Made by a program: the position numbers and the translations under genes. Below, one piece after another: positions 1 through 7,807 of a stretch of 34,356 nt of DNA. The stretch is taken from positions 1 through 34,356 of IMG/VR virus record IMGVR_UViG_3300003322_000252. One strand, 5' to 3'. How positions within the stretch are numbered: position 1 is the first letter of the stretch; each line of letters starts with the position of its first letter. The notes under the pieces are model-generated. The model did no database searches. It saw nothing but the letters and a program-made list of their open reading frames with translations, and was not told where the DNA came from. Source of the DNA: a virus.

Positions 1-792
1 CTCGCCGATCGCGCCCGCCAGCACTGGCGCGATGCGCGGCGCCAGCGCGGCGACGCCGCGGCCGACCGCCCCGCCGGCCGCCATCGACGGCAGCGACTCC
101 AGCGCACTGTGCGCGATCACCGAGGGGTTGCTCAGCGCGGCCTTCGTGGTGTCGACGATGCCCTTCGCATCCTGCACGGCCTTGTTCGCGGCCTGCTGCT
201 CCGGCGTCAGCAGCGTGTCCAGAAACTCGCGCGCTTCCTTCGGCCGAAAGCCGATGTCTCCGTCCTCGTTCTCGAGCGCCTTGCCGACGTGCCCGCCTGT
301 CGCGGCATCGGTGAGCCCGATGACCGCCTCAGGGACCGCGATCGTGCCCTTGAGCAGCGAGATCGCGGAATCGCCGACGACGCGCCGCAGCTTGCTGCTC
401 GGTGCCGGGGGCGGCGGTGGCGGCGGCGGCATCGCGTTCAGGAACGATAGCAGCGAAGAGCCGCCGTTCGGGCTCGGCGCCGGCGCGGGGCCGTCGCCGC
501 GCAGGAAGGCATCAAGCGACGAACGCGGCGCGGGCGCTGGCGCGGGCGCAGCGCCCCCGCGCAGTTCGGGGAAGCCATCGCGCATCGACGTCGCCGGCGG
601 CGCCGACGGGCCGCCGTTGAACCGGCGGTCGTATTCGAAGCGCAGCGCGGCGCGCACGCGCGGATCCGTCGCGCGGGCCATCTCGCTCAAGATGTCGCGC
701 CGATCCGCCTCCGGGTCGCCCTCGTTCGCGGCTTGTTCGGGCGTGAGCATCGCCAGGCGGCGCATGCCCTCTTCGGTCGAGTAGTCGGCCAT
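1..792 (-). CDS. Large internal virion / DNA-ejection protein, N-terminal part (runs off left edge)
   Basis: The frame is open from an ATG at 792 to the window edge, giving the first 264 residues of a longer protein. It starts one base after the stop of the upstream gene (TGA-C-ATG). The visible part is Ala/Pro-rich and low in complexity, with a run of eight prolines near residue 126, followed by a hydrophobic Ala/Gly/Val stretch near the cut edge. It closes a run of two other Ala/Gln-rich virion proteins, which in podophages are normally ejection proteins that leave the capsid with the DNA. In related short-tailed phages the last of these is often a very large polyprotein with enzymatic domains; whether that holds here cannot be seen. 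Gene reality is well supported by frame, start and context; the function is inferred from position. Confidence 0.75.
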   Translation of the reverse strand, partial: MADYSTEEGMRRLAMLTPEQAANEGDPEADRRDILSEMARATDPRVRAALRFEYDRRFNGGPSAPPATSMRDGFPELRGGAAPAPAPAPRSSLDAFLRGDGPAPAPSPNGGSSLLSFLNAMPPPPPPPPAPSSKLRRVVGDSAISLLKGTIAVPEAVIGLTDAATGGHVGKALENEDGDIGFRPKEAREFLDTLLTPEQQAANKAVQDAKGIVDTTKAALSNPSVIAHSALESLPSMAAGGAVGRGVAALAPRIAPVLAGAIGE

Positions 793-793
793 G

Positions 794-2335
794 TCAGCGT
801 GCAACGATGAGATCGGAGAGGGTCGGACCATCGAGCCCCAACTGCTTGGCCCTCATCGCCTCGACCTCGTTCAGCGGAGGACCGCCGCGCTTGGATTCCT
901 GCACGCGCGCCTTGAGCGCGGCCTTGCCCTCGGGCGATTCGTAGTCCTTGCCGAGTTCGACCAGCCGCTGCATGAAGCCCATCGGCTCCGCGGCTGCCGG
1001 CATGCTCGGGTTCACGCTGCCACGCCCCGCGCCCGCCGCGGGAGCGGGGACCTGCGCGGCCGCCGCAGTCGGCGAAACCGCGGCCGGCGCCGCACCGGCC
1101 GGCACGCTCGCCGAAGCCGGCTTCGGCTTGGTCTGCGCCGCCTGATACTCCTTCAGGATGTCGCGCACCGCCTGCGCCTCGGTGAGTTTGGACTTCGGGT
1201 CGGCCTCGCGCGCTGCGGCGACGCGCTCCATCGCCTTGTTCTTCAGCGCCAGCGTCGTCGTGCGCGCCGCCTCGGCCGCTTCGCTCGGCGACATGTCGCC
1301 GCGGCCGCGCGCGCTGTTGAGCTCGCTGCGGTAGGTCAGGCGCAGTTCCGGCGACTCGACGCCCTTGCCGCCGTCCGGGTTGTCGAAGGTGACGAAGGAC
1401 GGCTCGATCTTCGCGGCGTTGTCCCACTCCTTCTCGTCGAAGTGGTCGGCCTTGCGGCCGCTGCCGCCTGCGGCCTTGGTGTTCGCATTGGTCTGCGCCG
1501 CATCGCCGCGCGCCTTGTAGTAGTCGATCTGCGCGTCGGTGAGCTTGTTCAGCCGCGACTCTTTCTCGGTATCGACGTAGTGCTTGAGCTTCGTCTGGAT
1601 CGGCACCTGCTTGGAGAGCAGGTTGGCCGCCTCGAGCGCACCCTTTGTGTCGTTCGAGAACGCGAGGCCGGTCGGCTGCAGCGTGCCATCGGGCAGCACC
1701 TTGTGGATCTGCACCGTCTTGCCGTCGGGGCTCGGCACCGCGCGCGCCTGCATCGTCGTGCCCGGCGACTGGTTCGTGAAGTCGACCAGCGCATCGAACC
1801 CGCGCGCCGCGGCCGCGTTCAGGTCGCTGTCGAACTGCTTGTTGGCAAGGTCGAGTTGCGTCGCCTTCATCTGCGTGTCGTGCGCCTGCAGCGCGGCGGC
1901 GCGCTCCGGGCTCTGCTTCGCGAGCACGGCCAGCTGGCGCGCGCGCACCGCATCGGGCGTGTTCGCGGACGCCGCGGCTTGCTGCGCCTGCTGCTGGTTC
2001 AGCATGCCCTGCATGCCGACCCGATACGCCGGCGTCGGCGCTGGCTCGCCGGGCATCCCGACGTCGGCGTTGTCTTGGCCCGGCGCCTTCACCATGCGCT
2101 GCATCGGGCCGTCCGGCGTCTGTGCCATGTCGGGCTGCGGCGCCTGCGGCTCCGCGGCGCTGCGCAGTTCGGCGCGGTCGGCCTGCTGCTGCGCCCATTC
2201 CGCTTTCTCGCGCGCGTCGCGGTCGAGCACGATCTGGTCGAGTTTGTCTCGGCGCGCGCGCTCTGCGGCCCTCTCCGATCCTTGCTCGTAGCCGTTCGCG
2301 AGGCCCGCCATCAGGCTCAGGTATCCCAGCGTCAT
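794..2335 (-). CDS. Probable internal virion (ejection) protein, 513 aa
   Basis: This 513-residue protein is rich in Ala, Gln, Lys and Asp and has no signal peptide or clear membrane segment. Residues 20-70 and about 105-165 look like charged helical coiled coil (many QQ, AA, ER and KA pairs), and residues about 380-430 are an Ala/Pro linker. The ATG at 2335 follows the previous stop by two bases (TGA-TC-ATG), the same junction type seen at 19855. Its place between the 669-residue protein and the edge protein fits one of the three ejection proteins of podophages, such as the P22 gp7/gp16/gp20 group by role, though I see no specific sequence match. An alternative is a scaffold-like or tail-associated helical protein. 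Confidence 0.75.
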   Translation of the reverse strand: MTLGYLSLMAGLANGYEQGSERAAERARRDKLDQIVLDRDAREKAEWAQQQADRAELRSAAEPQAPQPDMAQTPDGPMQRMVKAPGQDNADVGMPGEPAPTPAYRVGMQGMLNQQQAQQAAASANTPDAVRARQLAVLAKQSPERAAALQAHDTQMKATQLDLANKQFDSDLNAAAARGFDALVDFTNQSPGTTMQARAVPSPDGKTVQIHKVLPDGTLQPTGLAFSNDTKGALEAANLLSKQVPIQTKLKHYVDTEKESRLNKLTDAQIDYYKARGDAAQTNANTKAAGGSGRKADHFDEKEWDNAAKIEPSFVTFDNPDGGKGVESPELRLTYRSELNSARGRGDMSPSEAAEAARTTTLALKNKAMERVAAAREADPKSKLTEAQAVRDILKEYQAAQTKPKPASASVPAGAAPAAVSPTAAAAQVPAPAAGAGRGSVNPSMPAAAEPMGFMQRLVELGKDYESPEGKAALKARVQESKRGGPPLNEVEAMRAKQLGLDGPTLSDLIVAR

Positions 2336-2337
2336 GA

Positions 2338-4347
2338 TCAGGCCGCCTTTCGCTGTTCGAGCTTGGAGACCCGCTTCGCGAGCTCCTGCATGCCCCCCAT
2401 CAGGTGGGCGTTCATCGACGCCGCGTCGATGACCTTGCCGCCGGGTGCGACCTTGTCGCCCATGTGCTTGCGCACGGACTGCGCCATCGGCCCGTCATGT
2501 GGCGTTTCGTCGGGGTCGTCGGTGTAGGTCCAGTCTTCGTCGACCGGCGTCTTCTCAATGCCCGCGAGCGCCTTCTTCGTGTCCAGCGGCTTGCCGGTGT
2601 TCTTCTTCGCGTTCTTGTCCGAGAGCCAGCCGACGATGTCGCTGATGGTCTGGGCACCCGACGGGCTCGCGGCCCATGCGCCCAGTGCGCTGCCGAGCGA
2701 GCCGAGCGTCTGGTTGTACTGATCGCTGATCTTCTGGTTGCCGCCGGCAGCCTGGCCGAAGAGGTTGCCGCCGGACGCTGTCGCGCCCGAGGCGCCGTTG
2801 AACGCCGACAGCATGCTCGGCACGCCGGCGTTGACCGCCGACAGCCCCGTGGTCGCGTTCGTCACCGCGCTGTTGCCCGCCGTGGTCGCGGTGTTCGCCG
2901 CCGCGGTCGCCTGCGGGATCAAGTTCTGCCCGAGCTTCACCGCATCCATCTGGCGGGCGTGCCCGGTCTCTTCGACGTTGCGGCTCGCGGCGGTTGTCGC
3001 GCCGGCCAGCGCATTCGCCTTCGCATAGGCAGCATCGGACATCAGCGACAGTGCGCGCGGGCTCGCCGCGCTCGATCCTGTGCGACCGACGGCGCGCTGC
3101 AGCGCATCCGACGTACTGCCGTAGGCCTGTTCGACATCGGAGCGCGCGGCCGCCATCGCCTCGGCGCGCCGGCCCGGCGTGTCGTAGTTCTGCGCATCGG
3201 CGACGATCTTCTGCTCGAGCGGCCGATAGGTCGTCTTGCTGTAGTCGTAGAGATCCTTCGACATCGCCGTGGCGTCGGCCGCGTTCTGGGTCTGCGCGTC
3301 GGAGACCTGCTTGGCCTTGGCCGCGACGTAGTCGCGCATCGGCCCGGCGTCGGCGTATTGCTGCTTCGCCCAGTCGAGTTGCTGCTGGCCGAGCGACACG
3401 GTCTTGCCGGCGGCATCGAGTTGGCCGGCGAGCGCCTGCTTCACCGCATCCTCGGCGTCACCGGCGGCGCCAGCGCCAGCGATCGCACTGGCCCCGGAGC
3501 CGATCAAACCGACAAGCGCCTTGGCCGCCCCAGGGTTCTGCGTGATCCAGTTGCTCAGCGCGCTGCCGCCCTGCTTCAGAACACTGCTCAGGCTCGGGTT
3601 CTCCTGGAACAGCTGGCGCAGCGCAGCGTTTTCGGCCGCAGTACTGGTCCCGCCAAGCGCGCCCCCCGCGGTGGTGATGTTGTTGCCGGCGCCGACCGGC
3701 GCGTCCGCTGCGAGGTCCATGCCAGACAACCCCCCGGTCGCGGCTTCGCCGCCGCTGAGCGCGCCGCCCGCCGTGACGATGTTGTTGCCGGACCCCACAG
3801 CGGCATCCGCAGCGAGGTCCATGCCAGAAACGGCCCCGGCCCCTTCCCCGGCAGTCGAGCCGGCACCCAGATACGCCCCGCCGGCACCAGCGGCCAAAAC
3901 AGGGCCCAGATAGGTCAGAACATCGCGGTACGTGTTTGTCCAGTCGCTGCCCTGGTAGTAGTGCTGGTTGCCGATCGGAGTCGCCGTGCCAGTCTTCGGG
4001 TCATAGCTGTACGTGATCCGCGTCTGGTCGTGCGTGGAATTGCCAGACGGATCGTTGTAGTTGTCCGTGAACGTGTAGCCCGACTGATCATCGCCGCTCA
4101 GATAGAGCTTCGTGCCGTTCGAACTGATTACGTAGGCGCCTTCAGCAGGATTTACCCAAGTACCAGACTCTGTCTCGCGGCTAGTTTCGGGGGTGGCAGC
4201 ATGGAACTGCAGCCCAGAGAGAGAATTCACGCCCGCCAGCGAGCCGGTGCCGCCATACGCATTCGGGTCGTACCAATTGCCGCCGCCCGTGTACTGAACA
4301 CTCGGCTTAGGTGCGACCGGAACAGCCGTAAGAACGTTTTCCCACAT
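2338..4347 (-). CDS. Virion protein with C-terminal S74-type chaperone-like domain, 669 aa
   Basis: The N-terminal part (about 1-150) is rich in Tyr, Asn, Gly and Thr. A Gly/Ala-rich region follows (about 150-330) with a tandem duplicated 34-residue unit containing SGMDLAADA. Residues about 330-560 are an Ala/Gln helical region. The C-terminal 100 residues start WLSDKNAKKN, contain GPMAQSVRKHMGDK and end in a heptad-like segment (MQELAKRVSKLEQRK). SDxxxK, then G-x-AQ, then a terminal coiled coil is the layout of the Peptidase_S74 intramolecular chaperone of phage fibres. Finding it on an Ala-rich, probably internal protein suggests either a trimeric ejection protein matured by self-cleavage or a domain reused for assembly. 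Role as an ejection or tail-needle protein is inferred from context. Confidence 0.8.
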   Translation of the reverse strand: MWENVLTAVPVAPKPSVQYTGGGNWYDPNAYGGTGSLAGVNSLSGLQFHAATPETSRETESGTWVNPAEGAYVISSNGTKLYLSGDDQSGYTFTDNYNDPSGNSTHDQTRITYSYDPKTGTATPIGNQHYYQGSDWTNTYRDVLTYLGPVLAAGAGGAYLGAGSTAGEGAGAVSGMDLAADAAVGSGNNIVTAGGALSGGEAATGGLSGMDLAADAPVGAGNNITTAGGALGGTSTAAENAALRQLFQENPSLSSVLKQGGSALSNWITQNPGAAKALVGLIGSGASAIAGAGAAGDAEDAVKQALAGQLDAAGKTVSLGQQQLDWAKQQYADAGPMRDYVAAKAKQVSDAQTQNAADATAMSKDLYDYSKTTYRPLEQKIVADAQNYDTPGRRAEAMAAARSDVEQAYGSTSDALQRAVGRTGSSAASPRALSLMSDAAYAKANALAGATTAASRNVEETGHARQMDAVKLGQNLIPQATAAANTATTAGNSAVTNATTGLSAVNAGVPSMLSAFNGASGATASGGNLFGQAAGGNQKISDQYNQTLGSLGSALGAWAASPSGAQTISDIVGWLSDKNAKKNTGKPLDTKKALAGIEKTPVDEDWTYTDDPDETPHDGPMAQSVRKHMGDKVAPGGKVIDAASMNAHLMGGMQELAKRVSKLEQRKAA
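3655..3835 (-). repeat. Tandem 102-bp in-gene repeat
   Basis: Two adjacent diverged copies of a 102-bp unit lie inside the 669-residue virion protein gene; the shared string CGAGGTCCATGCCAGA (plus strand) recurs exactly 102 bases apart, starting at 3711 and 3813. Both copies encode SGMDLAADA, a variable residue pair, then GNN and TAGGAL. This is a simple in-frame duplication in a Gly/Ala-rich linker. Confidence 0.75.
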
Positions 4348-4421
4348 GACGCGCTCGCTTCGTTGACTGCGAGCACCGTATCAGTCGGTTTTCTGATTTC
4401 CAGTGCGAACGCCTGCGTTCT
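4348..4421 (-). other. Intergenic 74-bp spacer with small inverted repeat
   Basis: This is one of the few non-coding gaps. Directly after the stop of the fibre-assembly gene there is a perfect 6-bp inverted repeat, GAACGC/GCGTTC, at 4407-4420 with only two bases between the arms, and a 5-bp one (TCAG.../...CTGA) at 4381-4396. Neither is followed by a T-tract on the minus strand, so I do not call a terminator. No convincing sigma-70 promoter is visible. Confidence 0.35.
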
Positions 4422-4997
4422 TCACGGAACCGGCCAGACGATGCTTTCCACCTCGGCGATCGAGCTCGCCGCTGCGATCGCGTCGCGCAGCGCCTGGCGC
4501 GTTCCCACGAGGTACTGCGAGGCCGCCATGAAGGCCTGCACCGACCCGAGCGTGCGCGCGCGCATGTCCGCCGGCGCGATACCGCGCGCCGCGGCGATGC
4601 CATCGAGGAACGGCGTCGGCGCACTTGGGTCCGCGGCCCAGGCCAGCGCCTCGGCCTGTTGCGTCGGCCATGTCAGGCGCTCGGCAGGCGGGTAGTCGGC
4701 CGTGAGTGCCGTGGCCGCCTTCGCGAACGCGAGATTGATCGCCTCGGTCTGCTGGCTCTTCCTTTCCGCGAGCGTGCGCGGGTCGGTCCAGACTTTCGTC
4801 GTCCAGTCCCACACGTGAAACGCTGTTGGCCGCTCGGGTTGCACATGGTGCAGGCCTGATGAATCGATCCACCCGCCAAAATACTCAACGCCCGGCATCA
4901 CCACGATGCCATCCGTCTGAAGCGCCTGAATGTCGTGAGTGGTTCCCGAGTACAGAACCTGTCCGGTTACGCCATCGACTGCGGTGAACTTGTTCAT
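4422..4997 (-). CDS. Tail fibre assembly / chaperone-like protein, 191 aa
   Basis: The start is the ATG at 4997 that overlaps the stop of the upstream tail-tip gene (ATGA). The N-terminal 75 residues are beta-type with Trp/Tyr/Gly-rich turns and the segment VWDWTTKVWTDPRTLAERK. The C-terminal half is helical and carries WPTQQAEALAWAADP followed by PTPFLDGIAAARGI. That pattern (WPTQ..EA..W..D....TPFLD..A.ARG) is the one seen in DUF4376-type proteins that sit directly after phage tail fibre genes and act as assembly factors or distal fibre parts. Position right after a 937-residue fibre/tip gene supports the role. It may be a chaperone or a structural tip; the sequence does not decide. Confidence 0.8.
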   Translation of the reverse strand: MNKFTAVDGVTGQVLYSGTTHDIQALQTDGIVVMPGVEYFGGWIDSSGLHHVQPERPTAFHVWDWTTKVWTDPRTLAERKSQQTEAINLAFAKAATALTADYPPAERLTWPTQQAEALAWAADPSAPTPFLDGIAAARGIAPADMRARTLGSVQAFMAASQYLVGTRQALRDAIAAASSIAEVESIVWPVP

Positions 4998-7807
4998 CTC
5001 TTTCGCCCAAGCACGATGAGCCTCTTGACGCGACCATCCCCGCTGCTGGCCGAGATCGTGACGGTCGCTGGTCCGGCGATGCCGACAAGGGATTGGCAAG
5101 TGACGGGGCCGACGATGTAATTGAAGATCGGCGTGCCACTATCGCCGCCGGTCTCTCCCAGGTATTGGCTGGCAGTCATGGCGTAGTTGGTCGCCGAGGC
5201 ACCCGATATGTCGACTGTCAGAGGGTAGGTGCCGGATGTCGGGGAGGTGCCATTCGAAAAACCATCGGCCGTCGCAATGGCTGCGATCTCCATCACGATG
5301 CCGGCCGGGATGCCGATCGCTGTCGAGACCGTAGCACCCGTCCCCGCCACTGCGGCATACGCCGTGACGGCGCCGTTGATGATGTTGACCGAGTCGACCG
5401 CGTTCACCGCGGCCGCGGTGAGGATGCCCGAGAACGTGCCATTGGCCGCCGCAAGGTTCCCTCGGAAGGTGCCGTTGTTGAACTCGACGCTGCCGCCCTT
5501 GTTGATGCTCCACCCGGCCGAGCCAGACACGTAGTCGTTCGACTGGATCACGCCGCCGATCTGGGCGTTACCGATCGCGGCGCTTTGGATGTAGGTCGAG
5601 ACGTTGGCGGCCGTGATCGGGTTCAGCGCGCGCACCGCGGTGCGGTCGGTCACCGGAGCGTCGGACCATGGCCCCGGGGTCGTGCCGCCAGCGCCGACGA
5701 GTTCGAACTGCACGCGCGTAGCGAACAGGTACGAGTCCGGCTGGCCGGCCGCGGTGTCGTACTTGCGCAGGAACACGACCGCGTAAGCCGCGCCCGCCAC
5801 GATGTCGACGAAGTTCGATTGGCGCTTGTAGCCGCTGAGGGTTTGTCCGCCGGATGCCTCTTGGTTGTTGTCCGACGAGGCCGCCCCGTCCTGAATCAGC
5901 GCGCCGCTCGAGTTGTAGACGCGGACGAACACAGTGACCTGGCAGCGATGCGCTCCGGTGTAGGCACTGAGGACGTATCGCGCCCCAGGCGTCACGGGGA
6001 TCGCCTGCGTGTTGCGGTACTCATAGTAGGCGCCGGCGGTTCCGTTGCGACCGTTCTGATGCGACCACAGCACGCTCGTGCCAGCGTTTCCCGCAGGCGC
6101 AAGGCGCCATGAGTCGTTCAGGTTGACGCCTGCATCCGCTGGAGAGATCAGGTTCTGCGCATGGAGCACCCACCCATCAATACCCGCATCGAACGCGCTG
6201 TTGTAGACGAGGTTCACGCCCAGCGCCTGCCCGTTGATGCGCGCCCAATCGAGGTTCTGCGATGCGCCGAAGATGATGTTGCCGCTGCCGTCCTTGATCG
6301 TCAGGTTGCGGCTGTCGATCATCGTCGCGGTGACGAAGTTCGCCGCGATCTGGCTCGCGAGCAGCGTGCCGCGGATCGCCGCGAAGCCGAACTCCGCATA
6401 GCCATCGGGGCGCACGATCCAGCCGGCCGAGCCGCCGGCGTAGTTCGAACTCTTCAGGTTGCCGCCGATCGTGCCGTCGCCGACGGTGAGCTTCGCCGCG
6501 CTCAGGTTGGCGATGCGCGCATCGTCGATCGCGGCGAGCTCGATCAGCGCGCGGCGGATGGCGCCGTCGGCGATCGCAGCGCTGCCGACGGCGATGGAAC
6601 CGGCCGCCAGAAACGATGCGGTGATCTGGCGGCCGACCGAGGCGTCATCCCACCATTGCGACAGCGCGCCGCCGACCGCGTTGTTGATCACGAGGCTCAC
6701 CCAGTAGATGCCGGCCGGCACCGTGTAGGTGTATTCGAGCGCGCGCCATCCGGTCGTCATCGCGACGTTGGCCGCGAGGTCCGTCCAACTCGTGCGCAGC
6801 GCCGCCGTGACATAGCCGCCGCTCGGCGCCGTCGCGCGCTGGAACATCTGCACGTAGAGGCCGTTCGCGGTCGCGGCGCTGGCGCGGACGCGCACCTTCA
6901 CGCTGTAGGTCTCGCCGGGGATCACCGGGAAGGCCTGCGAGCCGTATCCGGTCAGAACGCCGGTCGAGGTCTTCGTGGCCTTGAACGAGGCTGACCCGCT
7001 GGTCTTGTCGGTCGTGTCGGCCGTGAACGTGCCTGCCGTTCCTTCGACAAGGGCCCACGCCACCGTTCCATCTTCGGCGCCGGGATTGCGCACGAGGTTG
7101 ACGCCGTCGTAGGTGCCCGCCGAGAGCTTGTCCGCCGTGATGATCAGCGGCCCGAGGTCGGTGTTGCCGATCTTGCCGGTCTGCGCGACGACACCGTTCG
7201 TGCCGCCATCGGGCGCGCTCGATTCGACGCCGTCCTTCGTCTGGTGCTTCGTCCAGATGTGCCAGCGGATGCCGAGGTCGCTGTCGAGCGAGCGGATCGT
7301 GAGAGCGCCCGGCGCCGAGTCCACCAGCACGGCGTCGCCGAAGGTCGGCAACGTCGGGTCGTCGGCGGCCTTCTTGACCGCGTAGATGTTGGTCTGGCCG
7401 TGGCCGTGGCCCACCGTGTAGGCCGGCGCATCCCACTGCACGATGACCTGCGAGAACCCGGCGATCGCGGTCGTGCCCGTTGGCGTCGGCGGCGGCGTCA
7501 GGTCCGGCGTGGTGCCGGGCGCCGGCGCGCCAGGCGGCCCGATCGGGCCCGGCGGTCCCGGAACTTCCACCCCACCGCTGCCGCCGACGAACGTGCCCGT
7601 CGCGTCGATCGCGCCGAGCGCCATCAGCGCGCGGAACGTGACCGCCATGTCGAGTTTGTCGCCGCGCAGGCCCGCGAGGACTTGGAACTGCTCGCGCAAG
7701 CGGCTCAGCGGGTCGCGCACGGCCGCGTCGACCGCGTTCGATACCGCCGGAACGTCTTTCAGGACCGGATCGGGGATGCGCGCAGTGACTTCGGCGACGT
7801 CAGCCAT
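4994..7807 (-). CDS. Large modular tail-tip / receptor-binding fibre protein, 937 aa
   Basis: Residues 1-75 form a helical attachment region. Residues 83-97 are collagen-like Gly-Pro-Pro triplets. Residues about 102-200 look like a fibronectin III domain (PDLTPPPTPTG, then VIVQWDAP). Two similar carbohydrate-binding-like beta domains follow, each opening NLV-x-N and carrying a VxPG-x-x-Y-x-x strand (about 235-390 and 535-700). Between and after them lie short beta segments with the repeated phrase AGWIVRPDGYAEFG / AGWSINKGGSVEFN, typical of tail-tip proteins of the lambda J C-terminal type. I use the ATG at 7807, which overlaps the upstream stop by eight bases; a TTG two codons earlier is possible. 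Likely role: host recognition by binding surface glycans (inferred). Confidence 0.8.
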   Translation of the reverse strand: MADVAEVTARIPDPVLKDVPAVSNAVDAAVRDPLSRLREQFQVLAGLRGDKLDMAVTFRALMALGAIDATGTFVGGSGGVEVPGPPGPIGPPGAPAPGTTPDLTPPPTPTGTTAIAGFSQVIVQWDAPAYTVGHGHGQTNIYAVKKAADDPTLPTFGDAVLVDSAPGALTIRSLDSDLGIRWHIWTKHQTKDGVESSAPDGGTNGVVAQTGKIGNTDLGPLIITADKLSAGTYDGVNLVRNPGAEDGTVAWALVEGTAGTFTADTTDKTSGSASFKATKTSTGVLTGYGSQAFPVIPGETYSVKVRVRASAATANGLYVQMFQRATAPSGGYVTAALRTSWTDLAANVAMTTGWRALEYTYTVPAGIYWVSLVINNAVGGALSQWWDDASVGRQITASFLAAGSIAVGSAAIADGAIRRALIELAAIDDARIANLSAAKLTVGDGTIGGNLKSSNYAGGSAGWIVRPDGYAEFGFAAIRGTLLASQIAANFVTATMIDSRNLTIKDGSGNIIFGASQNLDWARINGQALGVNLVYNSAFDAGIDGWVLHAQNLISPADAGVNLNDSWRLAPAGNAGTSVLWSHQNGRNGTAGAYYEYRNTQAIPVTPGARYVLSAYTGAHRCQVTVFVRVYNSSGALIQDGAASSDNNQEASGGQTLSGYKRQSNFVDIVAGAAYAVVFLRKYDTAAGQPDSYLFATRVQFELVGAGGTTPGPWSDAPVTDRTAVRALNPITAANVSTYIQSAAIGNAQIGGVIQSNDYVSGSAGWSINKGGSVEFNNGTFRGNLAAANGTFSGILTAAAVNAVDSVNIINGAVTAYAAVAGTGATVSTAIGIPAGIVMEIAAIATADGFSNGTSPTSGTYPLTVDISGASATNYAMTASQYLGETGGDSGTPIFNYIVGPVTCQSLVGIAGPATVTISASSGDGRVKRLIVLGRKR

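Noticed and set aside
687-2198. Alternative minus-strand frame overlapping the 513-residue gene
   Set aside because: It is Arg/Gly/Ala-biased, crosses the boundary between two real genes, and the competing frame starts and stops exactly at the neighbours' junctions.
2404-4695. Long plus-strand open frame opposite the 669-residue virion protein
   Set aside because: Composition is Arg/Val/Ala-rich nonsense typical of a shadow, and it would be the only gene on that strand in the area.
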